From assembly GCA_032719365.1 (NCBI GenBank), contig CM064861.1, positions 93,818,721 through 93,882,720 of the forward strand: DNA of 64,000 nucleotides. Direction: 5' to 3'. Below, piece after piece: positions 36,101 to 48,100 of this stretch. The notes beneath the pieces were generated by a model, which was not told the DNA's origin, searched no databases, and saw only the letters and a list, made by a program, of their open reading frames with translations. Origin of the DNA: Prinsepia uniflora (lineage: Eukaryota; Streptophyta; Magnoliopsida; Rosales; Rosaceae). The translations under genes were made by a program, and so were the position numbers. Position 1 is the stretch's first letter. Each line of letters opens with the position of its first letter.

Positions 36101-36655
36101 ACCGCAGTGGGGCCGGATCTGATGGATATGACCCAGGAGACAGTTCGGGTTATTCGGGAGAGATTGAAGGCGGCCCAGGATCGTCAGAAAAGCTATGCGG
36201 ATCGGCGGATCCGAGATTTGGAGTTCGAGGTTGGTGACTTTGTCTTTTTAAAGTTATCGCCGTGGAAAGGAATTCTCCGATTTGGACGACGTGGGAGATT
36301 GAGGTCCTCGTTATATCGGGCCATATGAGATTGTCGAGAGGATTGGTCCAGTGGCTTATCGTTTAGCACTACCTTCGGAGCTTTCCCGAGTACATGACGT
36401 ATTTCATGTATCGATGCTACGGAAGTATCTTCGGGATGGACTCTCATGCCACTGCCAGAGCAACCACTGGAACTGATGACAGATTTAAGTTTCGAGGAAC
36501 GGCCAGTGCAGATTCTGGATAGGAAGGAAAGGTCTTAAGGAACAAGACGATTTCCTTTGGTTAAGGTGCTATGGCGGAACCACGAGGTGGAGGAAGCGAC
36601 ATGGGAACCCGAGGAATTGATGAGAGGGCAGTACCCACACTTGTTTGAGTAAATT
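33158..36655 (+). pseudogene. pol of the gypsy element: protease, RT, RNase H, integrase, chromodomain-like tail
   Basis: One long frame (33158-35590, 810 aa) carries the protease, RT with FIDD at about 34315, RNase H with YSDAS at about 34755 and TDHQS at about 34945, and the integrase HHCC finger at about 35430-35530. The protease active site reads D-L-G at 33311-33319, where the family has D-S/T-G. A TGA at 35588-35590 stands where an aromatic codon is expected. The integrase core continues in frame (35609-36328) with SDRDPRF and QSERTIQ. It loses frame near 36300; a chromodomain-like segment with EEATWEPEE follows at about 36585-36620. These lesions make autonomous activity unlikely. Confidence 0.9.
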
Positions 36656-36674
36656 TCGAGGACGAAATTTCTGT

Positions 36675-36687
36675 AAGGTGGGTAGGT
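36675..36687 (+). other. Polypurine-tract-like site before the 3' LTR
   Basis: AAGGTGGGTAGGT immediately precedes the TGTAACGACCCG start of the 3' LTR. It is G/A-rich with a few pyrimidines, in the place where plus-strand synthesis is primed. Confidence 0.6.
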
Positions 36688-39270
36688 TGTAACGACCCGA
36701 ACCGAGAATAATAATATTTTAATGTAAAAAGACTATTTTGCCCCTGAAGGGGGGAAACTTTGACTTTTGACCCGGGGAAACAAATATGGACTTTGACCCA
36801 TGACTATGATGTAGGTCGGGACGTCACGAATCCGTAGACAGGCGGCACGCCGAAATCGGAGTTCGTATGAAGAAGTTATGGTCAAGGAAGCGTTTTAGCG
36901 GAAATTACGAACCGAGAACAACGGAATAAAATATTAATTTATTACGGGAATCCGTGCCAAACTAATATTTAAATCCAACCAGTGGATTGGTGACAAGTGT
37001 CACCCATCCAAGCCCATACGATTCCTTTAAAGCAACCTTACACTATTCCTTCATTTTATATTCATTTATTTTTCCCTCCATTTTGATTCCAGCCGTTGGA
37101 TCTCCTGCCCAAATGAATCCTAGCCCTCCATTTTCATCTGCTTTCCTTATTCATGCACGATCATCCTCTGTTTTCTCCCAAACACACACAAACACATACA
37201 GCCCCCCCCATCACCCGTGCTTCTCCTTCCATTTTCTCTCAAACCAGGCGATCAAACCAGCCACCCTCATCGCACCAGACGACCACCCACAGCACCACCA
37301 TCATCTGATCATCATCACCCTGCATCACCGGCGACCACCACCCCATTTCCCCGCCTGAAAATCCTGTCCAAACTCAGACCCGAAACACTAAGGAAACGGG
37401 TCCAAGAAGCAAACCTCGACAACCGCATCACCTCGCCGCAAGGGAAGCTTCAGCCTGCACCATGGGGACCCCAGGAGCACAACTGGACGACGGCGAGGAC
37501 TACGGCGGCGTGACGGCGGCGGTAAGTCCCAAAACCCGAGAACCCGTTTTTACTCCCCTATTTCGAACCAACCCATGTTGATGCTAGGAAATCGATTGTT
37601 TTGGTGTTAGAAATGTCCTAGGGTGAGAGACGAGTTGATCAGGACCGGTTTGGACGACGGAGACGGCGTGGATCGACGGAGACGACGATCGGACTTTGGC
37701 CGTGAGTTTCAGTGACGGACTGGTGAGTTTCTCCTAGTTTTCTTTCTATTTTGAGGTTGTAGAACCATAGAACAGACCTAGACGACCCTATAGGGATGAA
37801 CCCCGTCGAAAATGGTGGCCGGAATCGTACGGTGGAATCGGGTCAAGCCGTGGGTCGACGGCGACCCGGTTCCAGTCAAACGGGTCTGACCCGGTACTGT
37901 AGCATGATGACGTCATCCTGTCAGATATTGTCAGACCAGGGACCAATCAGAACATGCCACGTGTCACCTGACAAGTGTCAGTGATGACGTCATGCTGACG
38001 TCAGCAGTACTGTAGCAGCGTTGACCCACGCGTTGACCAGGCGCGTGGGGGCGCGTGTGAACAGTGATTTTGGTGGGGCCGGTACCATTTTCAAGGTTTC
38101 GACGATACAGATCCAATGGAGGTGGTTTCGTGTCGATCGGAGATCGTTATATTAGTCAAAATGGGGTTTGAAGCACCGGGAATAGTGCCCGGGATGCGAT
38201 TTTGAGGCGGATCTGTTCTAGGGTCTTGGTATTGATGTTATAGGGTCCTTAAGTAACCCTCAGGAATAATAATACAGGTTTTTAGAGATCGTTGAGCAGC
38301 AAGGACCGAGTGTGAGTGGGCTGTTTGATTTATAAAAGGCTTGCATGCATAAACTGTTTTATTATTTCCACTTATGATTACGATGAGTCTTATGAACTGT
38401 TTATATATGCTATTACAATGTTTTGGGCATGAGACCCGTCTGGATTATATGTGGATTTTGTTTGGGATGTCCGGGGGACATAGGGTAAACTATACTATTA
38501 TTGTACTGTACTTTCCTACCTGTGTATATTGTCTCCTCCAGGGAGGGTCGTTGGCCTGGGTGGACCCTGGAGTAGTCACGGGGCTCTGACTGAGTGGAGT
38601 TGACCCCCGTTGGGCTGCTTACTCTCAGGAAGGCATGTTTATATACCTCGGGCAGTGACCGGGATACCGGGAGCTGATGTACCTAGAGAGTCTCGGGTGT
38701 GAGACCCTGAGTGGCAACGCGTAGCCTTAGAACCGTGACATCATTTGGGTTGGGTTTTACAGTGCACTGATATGTTAGTTTCACCTTCCGATTATTATTG
38801 TGGTTTATTTGTTATGATTTCATTATAATATTATATTTTCACTACATGCAAGATTTGGAAAACGGAGGGGTAAAACCTCATGATTATTTTATTATTAAAT
38901 TGATTTCTAAACTGTTATTTTTGGCCCACTCACCCTTGTTTTACTGACCCCTCCAGACCCTGACACGGAAATAGAGGAGGAGGACCCGGAGGAGGAGGCA
39001 GAGGTTTAGTTTGCCTAGCTGTGCACCTGTACACCCACTTGTGGGTAGGTTGAGCACCGAATAAATGTACTCTGACTATTGTGCTCACATGTTGTATTTT
39101 ACTTTCCCTTGTCTGACAGTATCACTTTAAACACTGTGGTTGTACGTCATCTATCTATTTAAGTCTTCGGTTTTTATTTAAGGGTAATTTTGGTATGTTT
39201 AGAGTCATTGTCAGACGGGAGCGGGGCACGTCCCCGGGTGGTCCCAGTGGGATTGGGACGGGTCCTGTCA
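36688..39270 (+). repeat. 3' LTR of the gypsy element (copy F2)
   Basis: 2583 bp, nearly identical to 29493-32107 apart from scattered substitutions and a 37-bp deletion between 14-bp direct repeats at 37904-37917. The deletion lowers the TGACGTCA count from six to three. The arm pair is 38312-38321 and 38923-38933. Confidence 0.95.
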
Positions 39271-39613
39271 TTTTAACTAGTGACATGACATATTATTGTG
39301 TATGGTCAATTTAACAAATAATTAATAAAATGCAAGAAAAAAATAAATCAAAATATAGTGATAAAAACCCAAGCCTCTATACTTAGAATCTGCATATTTA
39401 CATGCATTTACATAAATCTTAACTATTAGATGTATTTTATGATTTTTAATGACTCTAAATCCCAATAACTATGTTAGATTAAAACTTTGACTCTTATATT
39501 TTATTTTATTTTATATTTCATTTAAAAAAAAAGAAGAAGAAATGTATCCTGGCAATAGCAAAACTCTCTCCCTTACGATGTTCCCATCAAAATAAAGTTG
39601 GCCCTAGGACATG
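39271..39613. other. AT-rich spacer, no gene
   Basis: Begins with the TTTTA duplication copy. No reading frame or repeat was recognised before the minus-strand LTR. Confidence 0.5.
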
Positions 39614-41815
39614 TGACAGGACCCTCCCCGTAATTCCTCTCGATTCATGTGAGAGAATCTGCTCATGTCTGAAACAAACACTGTAAAATGACCAAAGTAC
39701 TCTCAACCCGAAATAAACACGTACCCTATGCCAAACAAGGGATACTTACCACAACCTACTCATAATAACCAGTGCGCCGACTAACGTGATGCCCCAGCCT
39801 CGATACAGCCCTTGTCCACATTCAACCTGGAGGGTACCAAAAACCATCAAAACTGTGAGTGGATAAAAAGAAATCCTTTGAAAAACCATTTCCCGAAATA
39901 AACATTTCCCTTTTATTTTATGAAAACATGCATGCATAACCGAATAAACCTTTACTTTCAGATAAAACCGTAAAACATAGAAATCTGGGGTCTAACCCAA
40001 ATCACATAAAACACATTAAAAGTCCTTGGCCCACATTTCCTTGAAAATCCCTGGATCTAAGCCATTTTGAAAACCTATGGACACACTGTCAGTCATAAAA
40101 ACCAAACACCATCCCGCTGGTCCAACCAGCCCGTTAGTCCAACTAGCCATAAGTCAAACCTCGTCCCCCTGGTCCAACTAGTCTGCTAGTCCAACTAGCA
40201 TCCCATCTGTACTATCGGCAGACAACCACGAGTCTTGCAGAGTCCAACTTCATCGGCATGTGTCGAGTCCAACTCTCACCAACCCAAAACAATTTCCATC
40301 CCCGGGCACTAGCCCAAAACATTTATCTCCCGGGCACCAGCCCAAAACAGTTTCCATTCCCCCGCACTAGCCCAAAACATTTATCTCCCGGGCACCAACC
40401 CAAATTTAGTTTCCAAAAATCACCATAAAACCAATGTCCAGAAAAAGCATAACCACAAATACATTCCAAAACCAACAAGTTATCCAAAAATCAAAATCAC
40501 ATCCATAACCATATCAAATCATACCATAAACCCAGTAAAAATATATAATTATGCATGCATCACATTTATCAAATAAAATGTCCACTCACAGTACCGTCGA
40601 CTGCCTAAATCTCGAGTTGTAAGCTAATCTGAAGTCTTTGGGACGTCCTAACATGTCAAAGTCACACCCGGAGGTCACCAACAATCTATATAAGTCCATA
40701 CGTGAAACCCCCAAAAACCATGGAACCGTAAACACGTCCCGAGCGAGCATCCCTAGGAGAAAAATCCTCAAAACTAACATCAAAAGATCTCTGATTGACC
40801 TGAAACCACCACCATTGGATTTTGGACGTTGAAACCTTTCGAACGAGACCAGTTTCACCTTGAAATTCAAGCCTACACAACCACGCGCTCCGTTCAAAGT
40901 ACCCGCGCGCTGGTCATCGCACATGACGTCAGCTGTTAACGTCATCTGCTGACATCAGACCTAGCTGACGTGGATGCCACGTGTCCCGACACCTTGACAA
41001 CTCTACCATGTGGCACCACCTGAGACTTGACATGTGGCACCCATATAACACTGCCACGTGGCACCTGGCAGACTCTAACATCCCTGCCACATGGCACAAA
41101 TCGTGCCCTGCCTGCCATGTGACACCTGCCATGTGTTAGATGATGTCACCTGGTAATGTCATCATGATGTCAGCTGACGTCTTCCTTTCACCGAAGAAGG
41201 CGGCGGCTCCCGTGGCCGGTCCTAATCCTCCATTGAAGATCCAAATTTCAAACATCTATATCTCCCTCATTTATCAACCAAATTTTACGTTCTAATAGTC
41301 AAAATTCATCTACTTAAGCCCAGGAATCCAAAACTAAGACCAGAATTGAGCAATCTTACCTGTATTAAAAGAGATGGGCTCCAAAACTTTCAGACAAACT
41401 TTCCTTCCTCAAACCGTGCAATCCCAGCCTCCACCACCCTCAACCCTAAGCTCCACGTGATCCCGGGATTCCTTAGAACTTGTTTCCGACCATGGTTTGG
41501 TTCGAATCCATCTCCAAATGCAAGTATGAATTAATAGTGGTAATGTGTATTTGTTCTGTTTGGTTGTAGGGGGGATGCATGGGTAGGGATAGTGAGAGGA
41601 AAGTGAGAGAGATGAAATCTTTATCCAAAACTTTCCCAAAATATCTCCATACCTTCCATGTTCCCAAAATGCCATTTCCTCAAATAGCAAGCCAATTATA
41701 AACATAGGGGCAAAATTGTCAAGTACGCTAAATAAATTTCGTAAAATCTCAAAAAGATCCCGAAAAAATCCCAAAAAATCCCCGATAATTCGTAATTATG
41801 GGTCAGGTTGCTACA
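39614..41815 (-). repeat. Divergent Tekay-like LTR on the minus strand, probably solo (copy G)
   Basis: On the minus strand it runs from TGTAGCAACCTGACCC (41815) to GGGTCCTGTCA (39614). It keeps the arm GTCCACTCAC at 40580-40589 and the partner GTGAGTGGAT at 39855-39864 (one mismatch). It also keeps GTACCCTCCAGG on the minus strand at about 39825 and the mini-frame ending IEAGASR-stop. No primer site lies beside the 3' end. The left flank ACATG (39609-39613) recurs at 41813-41817, overlapping the expected LTR start by three bases, so the exact duplication is unclear. Arrays at 40090-40400 replace those of other copies. Confidence 0.75.
40971..41140. repeat. Degenerate CCACGTGGCA palindrome array
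   Basis: About seven units resembling TGCCACGTGGCACC (variants with CATGTG or CACATG) occur within 170 bp of the LTR at 39614-41815. The cores are G-box-like E-box palindromes. Nearby are TGACGT-type motifs as in other family LTRs. Confidence 0.7.
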
Positions 41816-42739
41816 TGATAGGTCCTCAAATAAGCATTATTTTATACCCTTTATACTTGACTTTTAATATTAAAATAATAAACAATTTGAGAAAATAATA
41901 TATTTTGTGAGACTTTTGTAGAATTAAATAAAACTTGGAATTTGGAGCGTTTTGGCGAAAAAATCGTCCTGATCGGAAGCTCAGCCTATGCACGAAGCCA
42001 CGGCCCAGGCCCGCGAATTTTGGCTTCCAGCCCTCACAGCGGTTCGGTGCGTGCCTGCCGATGCTACCCTCGCTAGTTCGGTGCGCGTGCGTCGAACAAC
42101 TTCTCCCTGTCAGCTCCTTTCCTGCCGACTCCCTCTGTTCCAGCTCAATAGATCCCTACTAACTCCACCTATTCCTCTGCTTGGCCCTATGCTGAAAATC
42201 TGATTGCAATTTCTGCAGTCCTTCACCAAAAATCAGAAGACCCATCCCCTGCATTTTCCTGCTCCTCAACTGCTCCACTTTCCCTGATTTTTCTAGCTTC
42301 AAACCATCCCTAAAATCATCATTAATCATCATTGTTCATCATTTCTTTTTTATATTTTATTTTTGTATTTTTATTTGAATATTTATGGCACTCCCTCTAT
42401 AAATAGGGAGGCCATTTCAAGTCCCCAATTGTCCCCATTTCCCCCCTTTCTTCTCTTTAGTTAGTTCATTTTCTCTCTTTTATAGTTCTATGTTTAGTTC
42501 ATTTTTTTTTCTCTTTATAGATTTATTTTTGGGGACTATTTGTAACTTCTTTTAATTTTATTCTTATGTTTTCCTTTAATTTTTGTTCTTAGATTTTTCT
42601 TTTAACTTCTTTGACTTCTCTTTTAGATACAATTTTATACCTTCTAAATGTTTGAGAATATGAATACAATCTCCATGTGTTTTACTTTCTAAATTTCATT
42701 TATTTTATAAGTTTTAGTGCTTCATACTTCAATTTGATA
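41816..42739 (+). promoter_or_regulatory. Intergenic region with a TATA-box promoter-like segment
   Basis: TATAAATA at 42398-42405 in a CTCCCTCTATAAATAGGGAGG context, itself a near palindrome, is followed by a T/C-rich leader. No recognisable gene follows, so this may be an old LTR or a remnant promoter. The GC-rich block at 41935-42200 has only short unsupported reading frames. Confidence 0.35.
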
Positions 42740-42816
42740 CTAAGTGTCGGCCGCTGTCGGTGCACTTAGCATTTAATTGAAGAGATTTTAATGTCGGCCG
42801 CTGTCGGTGCATTTAA
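42740..42816 (+). repeat. Twin hairpins with the core TCGGCCGCTGTCGGTG
   Basis: The 16-bp core TCGGCCGCTGTCGGTG occurs at 42747-42762 and 42794-42809. Each copy is flanked by its own inverted arms: CTAAGTG/CACTTAG, perfect, in the first, and TTTAATG/CATTTAA, one mismatch, in the second. The core is the same but the arms differ together. Confidence 0.75.
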
Positions 42817-43646
42817 TCACAAACTTAAGGTGAATCATGTTGTAAGTGTTTGATGCATATTAATATTTGACGCACATTAATAGTTGATGCATTTATAATA
42901 ATGAAAAACGTATGCATGTACTTGAGATGATGAATGTAGAATTTTGTGGTTGGTTCAATATGAGCAAAATAGAAAGTGTTGGTAAAAATTGTGTTTAAAA
43001 GAAATCTATTTTAGGAGTAGTTTAATTATTGTAATTGTTAATTTTAATTTAATTATTAGTTAAAATGTAGTTTAGATTACAAATCTTTTCAAACCCCCAT
43101 TTAATTTTTTATTCTTTAATTCTTTAATTCTTTGATTTTGTATTCTTTAATTCATTAATTTATTAATTCTTTTATTTGTTTATTCTTTAATTCTTTATTC
43201 ATTATTCTTTTATTCATTATTCTTTCTCACTAACACATCATTAATGTTCTTTAATTTATCCAGTTAAGAACACATCATTAATGTTATTTAATTTCTTCAG
43301 TTAAGAACGATCTCTATTTACCAATACTACATCTATGCAAAAAGGGTTTAAATTGCATAATACTCGAATTACGTGTTTAATTTAATGCGTAGTTTGAGCG
43401 TTACCACTACAATATGAGACTCTCTTGAGCCCGACTATGAATATGAGGTGCACTTGTGCAGAACTTGCAGGGTTGGTCAATTTGGTCGTAGGAGGGCTGT
43501 ATTCAACTTGATCTGCAATGATCGAGATGAATTGGTAATGTTGAAAATTGAGTAGTATTTCAACGCCAAAGCAATAGCAGTTAAGAACATGGAAGGAGCT
43601 TTTGAGGGCGCTCATAAAGCAACTGGTTTGTTGTAAGCTCTATAAC
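42817..43646. other. AT-rich intergenic sequence, no gene
   Basis: Contains T/A-rich simple repeats such as TTTAATTCTTTAATTC at about 43100-43240 and a repeated AACACATCATTAATGTT block at about 43225-43290. No coding potential was recognised. Confidence 0.5.
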
Positions 43647-44207
43647 TAGGAGTGGGTATGGTACGATTCGACGCAAATATTAACAATATTTCAATTCAAA
43701 CTGTTAAAGTCTTAGCGGTTTGATATGATTTAAATTTTCTAAAAATATAAATGAAACCGTTTTAGTCCAAACTGTTATTAACAGTTTGATTTGGATTGAA
43801 ATTGTTTGAAACCATTTAGGCATAAAAATACTTCAATCAGTACTCAAAATTTTATATATTAAGTTTGCGTATGATAGTATTATAAACATTATCACTATAT
43901 TAAGATATATCAAACAAACATTACTACTTCATAATCTTGTATTATATTCTTTTTTGAGTATATATGTATTTATTTGGATATATCTAGATATCATTTTATT
44001 TTTATTATTTTTGTTTGTTATTAATAATAAAAATTAATATATTCCTTAACGGTTCGGTTTGGATTTAACGGATTTCTAAAATTAAAATTAAAATCCAAAC
44101 CGTTATCAATGGAGCAATTTGAATTATTAAATTATTTTACTTTTATCTAGTCAAACCTAAATTATTGGACAAATAAAAGTATAAAACGGATCGGTTAACG
44201 ACTCTTA
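43647..44207. mobile_element. Possible degenerate non-autonomous DNA transposon
   Basis: The ends read TAGGAGTGGGTA (left) and, reversed, TAAGAGTCGTTA (right), weakly inverted. The interior is rich in GGTTTGG / CCAAACC motifs in both orientations, as in some plant hAT-like small elements. I could not find a clean target duplication, so this is tentative. Confidence 0.3.
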
Positions 44208-45138
44208 TGAATTTGTCCCACTTTCGCTTACAACCCGACCTACACGGCATTAGGCAAACCAAGTTTTGGCGAGAAGCATGGAAATCATTTCTATTATCAT
44301 TTGATTTCATTCATGGACCTGTGGAGTTCATTATCCACTTTCTGTAATTTTTTACCAACGTTATTGCATTACAATTTACAAATTAGGGCAAACATTTCAA
44401 TGTTAAATGATCCATTTCTTGTTAGTATGTACCATATTATTGGATAAATATTTTTGCGATCCAAAAAATCACCCTTTCTCAGCTTCAACCATTTTAAGCC
44501 CTTACTACCCTCATCTAGATCTCATTCAATTGAGATCCAAATATAAAGAAAGGGAACGGAAGGGGGGAGGCCACTCAGGCCAGACATTTCCAAAGAAAGA
44601 GGTGGTGCTTGATGTTTGGTGGGGTACTATTTTTTTTAAAATTTTATTTGGAATGAAAAAATAAAAAGAAAATAAATCGAAGTGACGTAGTGCATCAAGA
44701 CCAGTTTTAGTCTAATGTAATTATTGGGATTTGGAGTCATTGAAAATTAAAAAAAAAAAATTATAGCGAAGAAGATTTTTGTAAATACACACAAATTTAA
44801 TAAGAAGATTATTGATTTCAATTGCTAGACGGTAGACAGGACTCTGAAACAAAACCCCGTTCCTTCTTTTCCCAAAAAATTAAAAATAAAAAACAAAAAA
44901 ACAAAGCCCCTTTCCTTCCCTCCATATCTTCTGTTTCGTTTCTTCAATTTTTTGTTTTTTAGCGCAGACCTATTTTTTCTCCCTCAGGTTGACAGTGGCA
45001 GACTTGAAAAACCCTTAAAACTGTCATCTTCGTTTCTGACTTTCAGCGAACCTGCAAAACCCTAGTAATCAAAACGAAGAGGCTCAGCAACTCCATGATT
45101 TCTTGGTGTCAACGATTTTAGCATCCGAAATTCACAGA
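44208..45138 (+). promoter_or_regulatory. Upstream region and 5' UTR of VIRILIZER
   Basis: AT-rich upstream DNA passes into a T/C-rich stretch at about 44860-45000, typical of plant core promoters without a clear TATA box. No gene was seen. The start site is not resolvable by eye. Confidence 0.4.
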
Positions 45139-48100
45139 ATGGGTCGCCCCGAGCCTTGTGTATTGTTCGCCCAGACCTTCGTTCACCCTCATCTCGATGA
45201 ATACGTCGACGAGGTTACTCTCTCGCAATTTGTCAATTTTCATGCCTGCTTTCTATTAATTTTGTATTATCAATGCTGCAATCGAACTGCATCATGTGTA
45301 CAAATCACTAAATTTGCTGAATTTATGCTTTGTCGCATTTTTCAGTTGAATGTTAATAATTGGAAGTGTATTTTTCATTGCTAGGTATTGTTTGGTGAGC
45401 CCATTGTCATCACCGCCTGCGAGTTCCTTGAACAGAATGTGTCGTTTGCTTCCCAAGCAGTAACACTTGTTGGGTAGGTGGCGTTACTAGCTTTGCAATC
45501 GTTTCATCTTTCATATTTGCTTGTGAATTTTAGAATTCTAGGATTGGTTTCTCTAGCTTAGGTCAGAACATCAATTTGCTGGGCATTCGATTCAGCACTT
45601 ATCAATTTTCTGGGCGTTAGATTCAGCACTTATCAATTTGCTAGGCGTTAGATTCAGCACTTACTTAGCTTTGGCCAGAATATCTTAGCTCTACCCCATG
45701 ATTCAGTGTGGTTGAGCAGAGGCATCTGTCACAGCCAAGTCAGTGAATTTTTTCGCTTAAAGAAGGTCTGTTTTTTAGATCTCATAAAGTTGTGTGATCC
45801 CCATCTGGGGAATTATGTGAGGATTGAATACAGCCCTTTCTGTGATCTTCTCTCTCAAGAGGCAATCATGACTCTTTATTTCACTTAAGGCTTCTGTCCA
45901 ATTTGTAGTGAAAGACAGTAATTGGTGTAACTTTAATGAAATATGTTTTATATTTTACTCTGTTAATCTACATAATGTATTTTGTGTCCTTCTTGGTATA
46001 AATTACAGTTGTTTCTGGAATATGGTGGTTTGGTTTTTATGTAAAATAGTGGAGATTTCATAGATAAATTCCATGCCTTTAAAAATTAGAAATTCTATAA
46101 TGCCCTGAAATGAATCAAGAGGTGGGTGACTTACAACAGCCACACTTTCTATTGAAAATTTCACCAACTTATTTATTTATTTTTTCTTGAACAAGAAATA
46201 GTTATTTATTTTTTTAATCTCCTTAAATGTTCCCTGTCAAAAATCTAGTGAGAGTTTTTTCTGTCAAAGAGAAGGGAAAAAGAAAATAGAATTATGTGGC
46301 GAAGGAATAGTTTCTAGATATAAAGATATAAAGAGGTTTGCTGTTGTAATTTGATTATGAGGAATGCCCCTTTATTCAGGTGAGACTCTGGAGATTGCAT
46401 TTGTAGAAGGAATTCATTTAGGATGCTCTTATCTAAAGTAGATATGGTGTTGGTGCTAACAGTTTGGATTTCTTTGGGTTTATCATAACGGTTTGAATAT
46501 CCCGGATTCCTTCCTAGAATTGCACATATATTTCTGTAGATACTTTCCTAGTTTAGGCCTACGATTTCCTTCCTAGTCTAAACATGTATTTCCTACTTAG
46601 TCTTCATTTGCATTAGTATATATATATGTCCTCTCAGCTGTAAAGTAAATTCATTCAGTAATTACCTCTTTATGGTATCAGAGCTTTAAGGCTCCACCGA
46701 GCAACAAAACCTCCCACTTTTTTATCCTCCTTCAATGGCCGTTCCCCCTATCCCACCTGTCTTCACAAACCCACCACCAAACACTGATACCACCTCTCCC
46801 TTCTCCTCTCTCGTCTCCATTAATGTTGCTCAGTTTACTCTTAAACTCATAGCAACCAACTTTTTCCCTTGGAGAGCACAGTTCAATGCTCTCCTGCTCG
46901 GATATGATCTTATGGGGGGTATGTTGATGGTACCCGCCCCTGCCCACCCCAAACTGAAACCCTGTCTCGTGCTCTCTGGTATTGCCAGGATCAGCTGATC
47001 CTTCATGCTATCCTTGGCTCTGTTTACCCTCAAGTAGTTACCCTGATAGCTGCTGCCAAAACCTTTGAAGCAGCCTGGACCTGCCTCACACGGCTTTATG
47101 CCAGCAAAGCTCGAGCCCGTGTTATAGGCCTCAAGGAGAGGCTGACTCTCCTTCGACGTGACAACCGACCAGTCACTGAATACTTGCAGGAAGTTCGTCT
47201 CCTTTTGGACGAACTCCTGCCATTGACGCCCCTCTATCAGATGATGATCTCCTCCGTTATGTCCTCAATGGTGTAGGCTCTGCCTTCAAGGACATCTCAG
47301 TTGCAGTTCGTTCTTGAGACACCCCTGTCTCGTTTGAGAACTTGCACGACATACTGGTTCAGCATGTGGCAGCCACCTCCCGTGAAGCCCCTGCTTCCCC
47401 TTAACCTCCCATCACTGCCAATGCAGCCCAAGCCACCCGTGGCTCCTCCTACAACCACCCTTACCGAGGCCCCTCGGACCAGTGAGCCCCCAACCAGTCC
47501 TTCGACAGTCGAGGCCCTTTTTCTCTGCGTTCCTGCCAGCCTCAGAACCCCACTCGCAGGCCCAACAGCAACCAGGGTGGTGCCTACCGTGGTTTTGCCG
47601 ATGGTGTGGCACCCAAGGGCACAATGCCAAGCGTTGTCCCCAACTACAACGTCTCTCTGCTGCTCCACCCGTGGCCAATCCAACCTTCCCAGGCACCTTC
47701 TCCTCCACATCCCCCTGAGTCCTATATTCAGGCACTTCCCACCATGTCACTGCTTCTCCCCATAACCTCTCTGCTGTATCCGAATACCAGGGACCAGACA
47801 AGATCCTGATTGGTAATGGCACAGGGCTTGACATCACCCATGTCGGCTCTGCCAATCTTCCCTCTCCCTCTTCTCACACCTTTTCTCTTATTAATAAAAT
47901 AACTCGTATCCTAAAATAACTCTAACATCCTGTTTATTTCCAAATTTAATCAAGCTCACAATACTTATATTGAACTGTTTCCCACTTGTTTTCATGTAAA
48001 GGAACCTGAGCACGGGGGCGGTTCTTCTTCAAGGCTCGAGTAAGGATGGCGTCTACGAGTGGTTGTCTACAACCCTACAGCAGCACTGGTGGGCGTAGTG

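Larger units (their letters stand above)
29493..39270 (+). mobile_element. Full-length Ty3/gypsy chromovirus, Tekay/Del-like
   Basis: A 9.8-kb element with two LTRs of about 2.6 kb, TG...CA ends and a perfect TTTTA duplication (29488-29492, 39271-39275). Order is LTR, tRNA-Met-type primer site, gag with a CCHC knuckle, protease, RT, RNase H, integrase, chromodomain-like tail, purine-rich tract, LTR. The order RT-RNase H-integrase marks Ty3/gypsy, and the C-terminal chromodomain-like segment marks the chromoviruses. The LTRs are nearly identical by eye, so insertion is recent. Even so, the coding region has at least two stops and two frame breaks. Confidence 0.95.

Noticed and set aside
41813..41817. 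ACATG as the target duplication of the LTR at 39614-41815
   Set aside because: It matches 39609-39613 but overlaps the expected LTR start by three bases, so I did not accept it as the true duplication.
47297..47855. Three overlapping minus-strand frames of about 140-150 codons
   Set aside because: Shadows of the Pro/Thr-rich copia gag on the plus strand.
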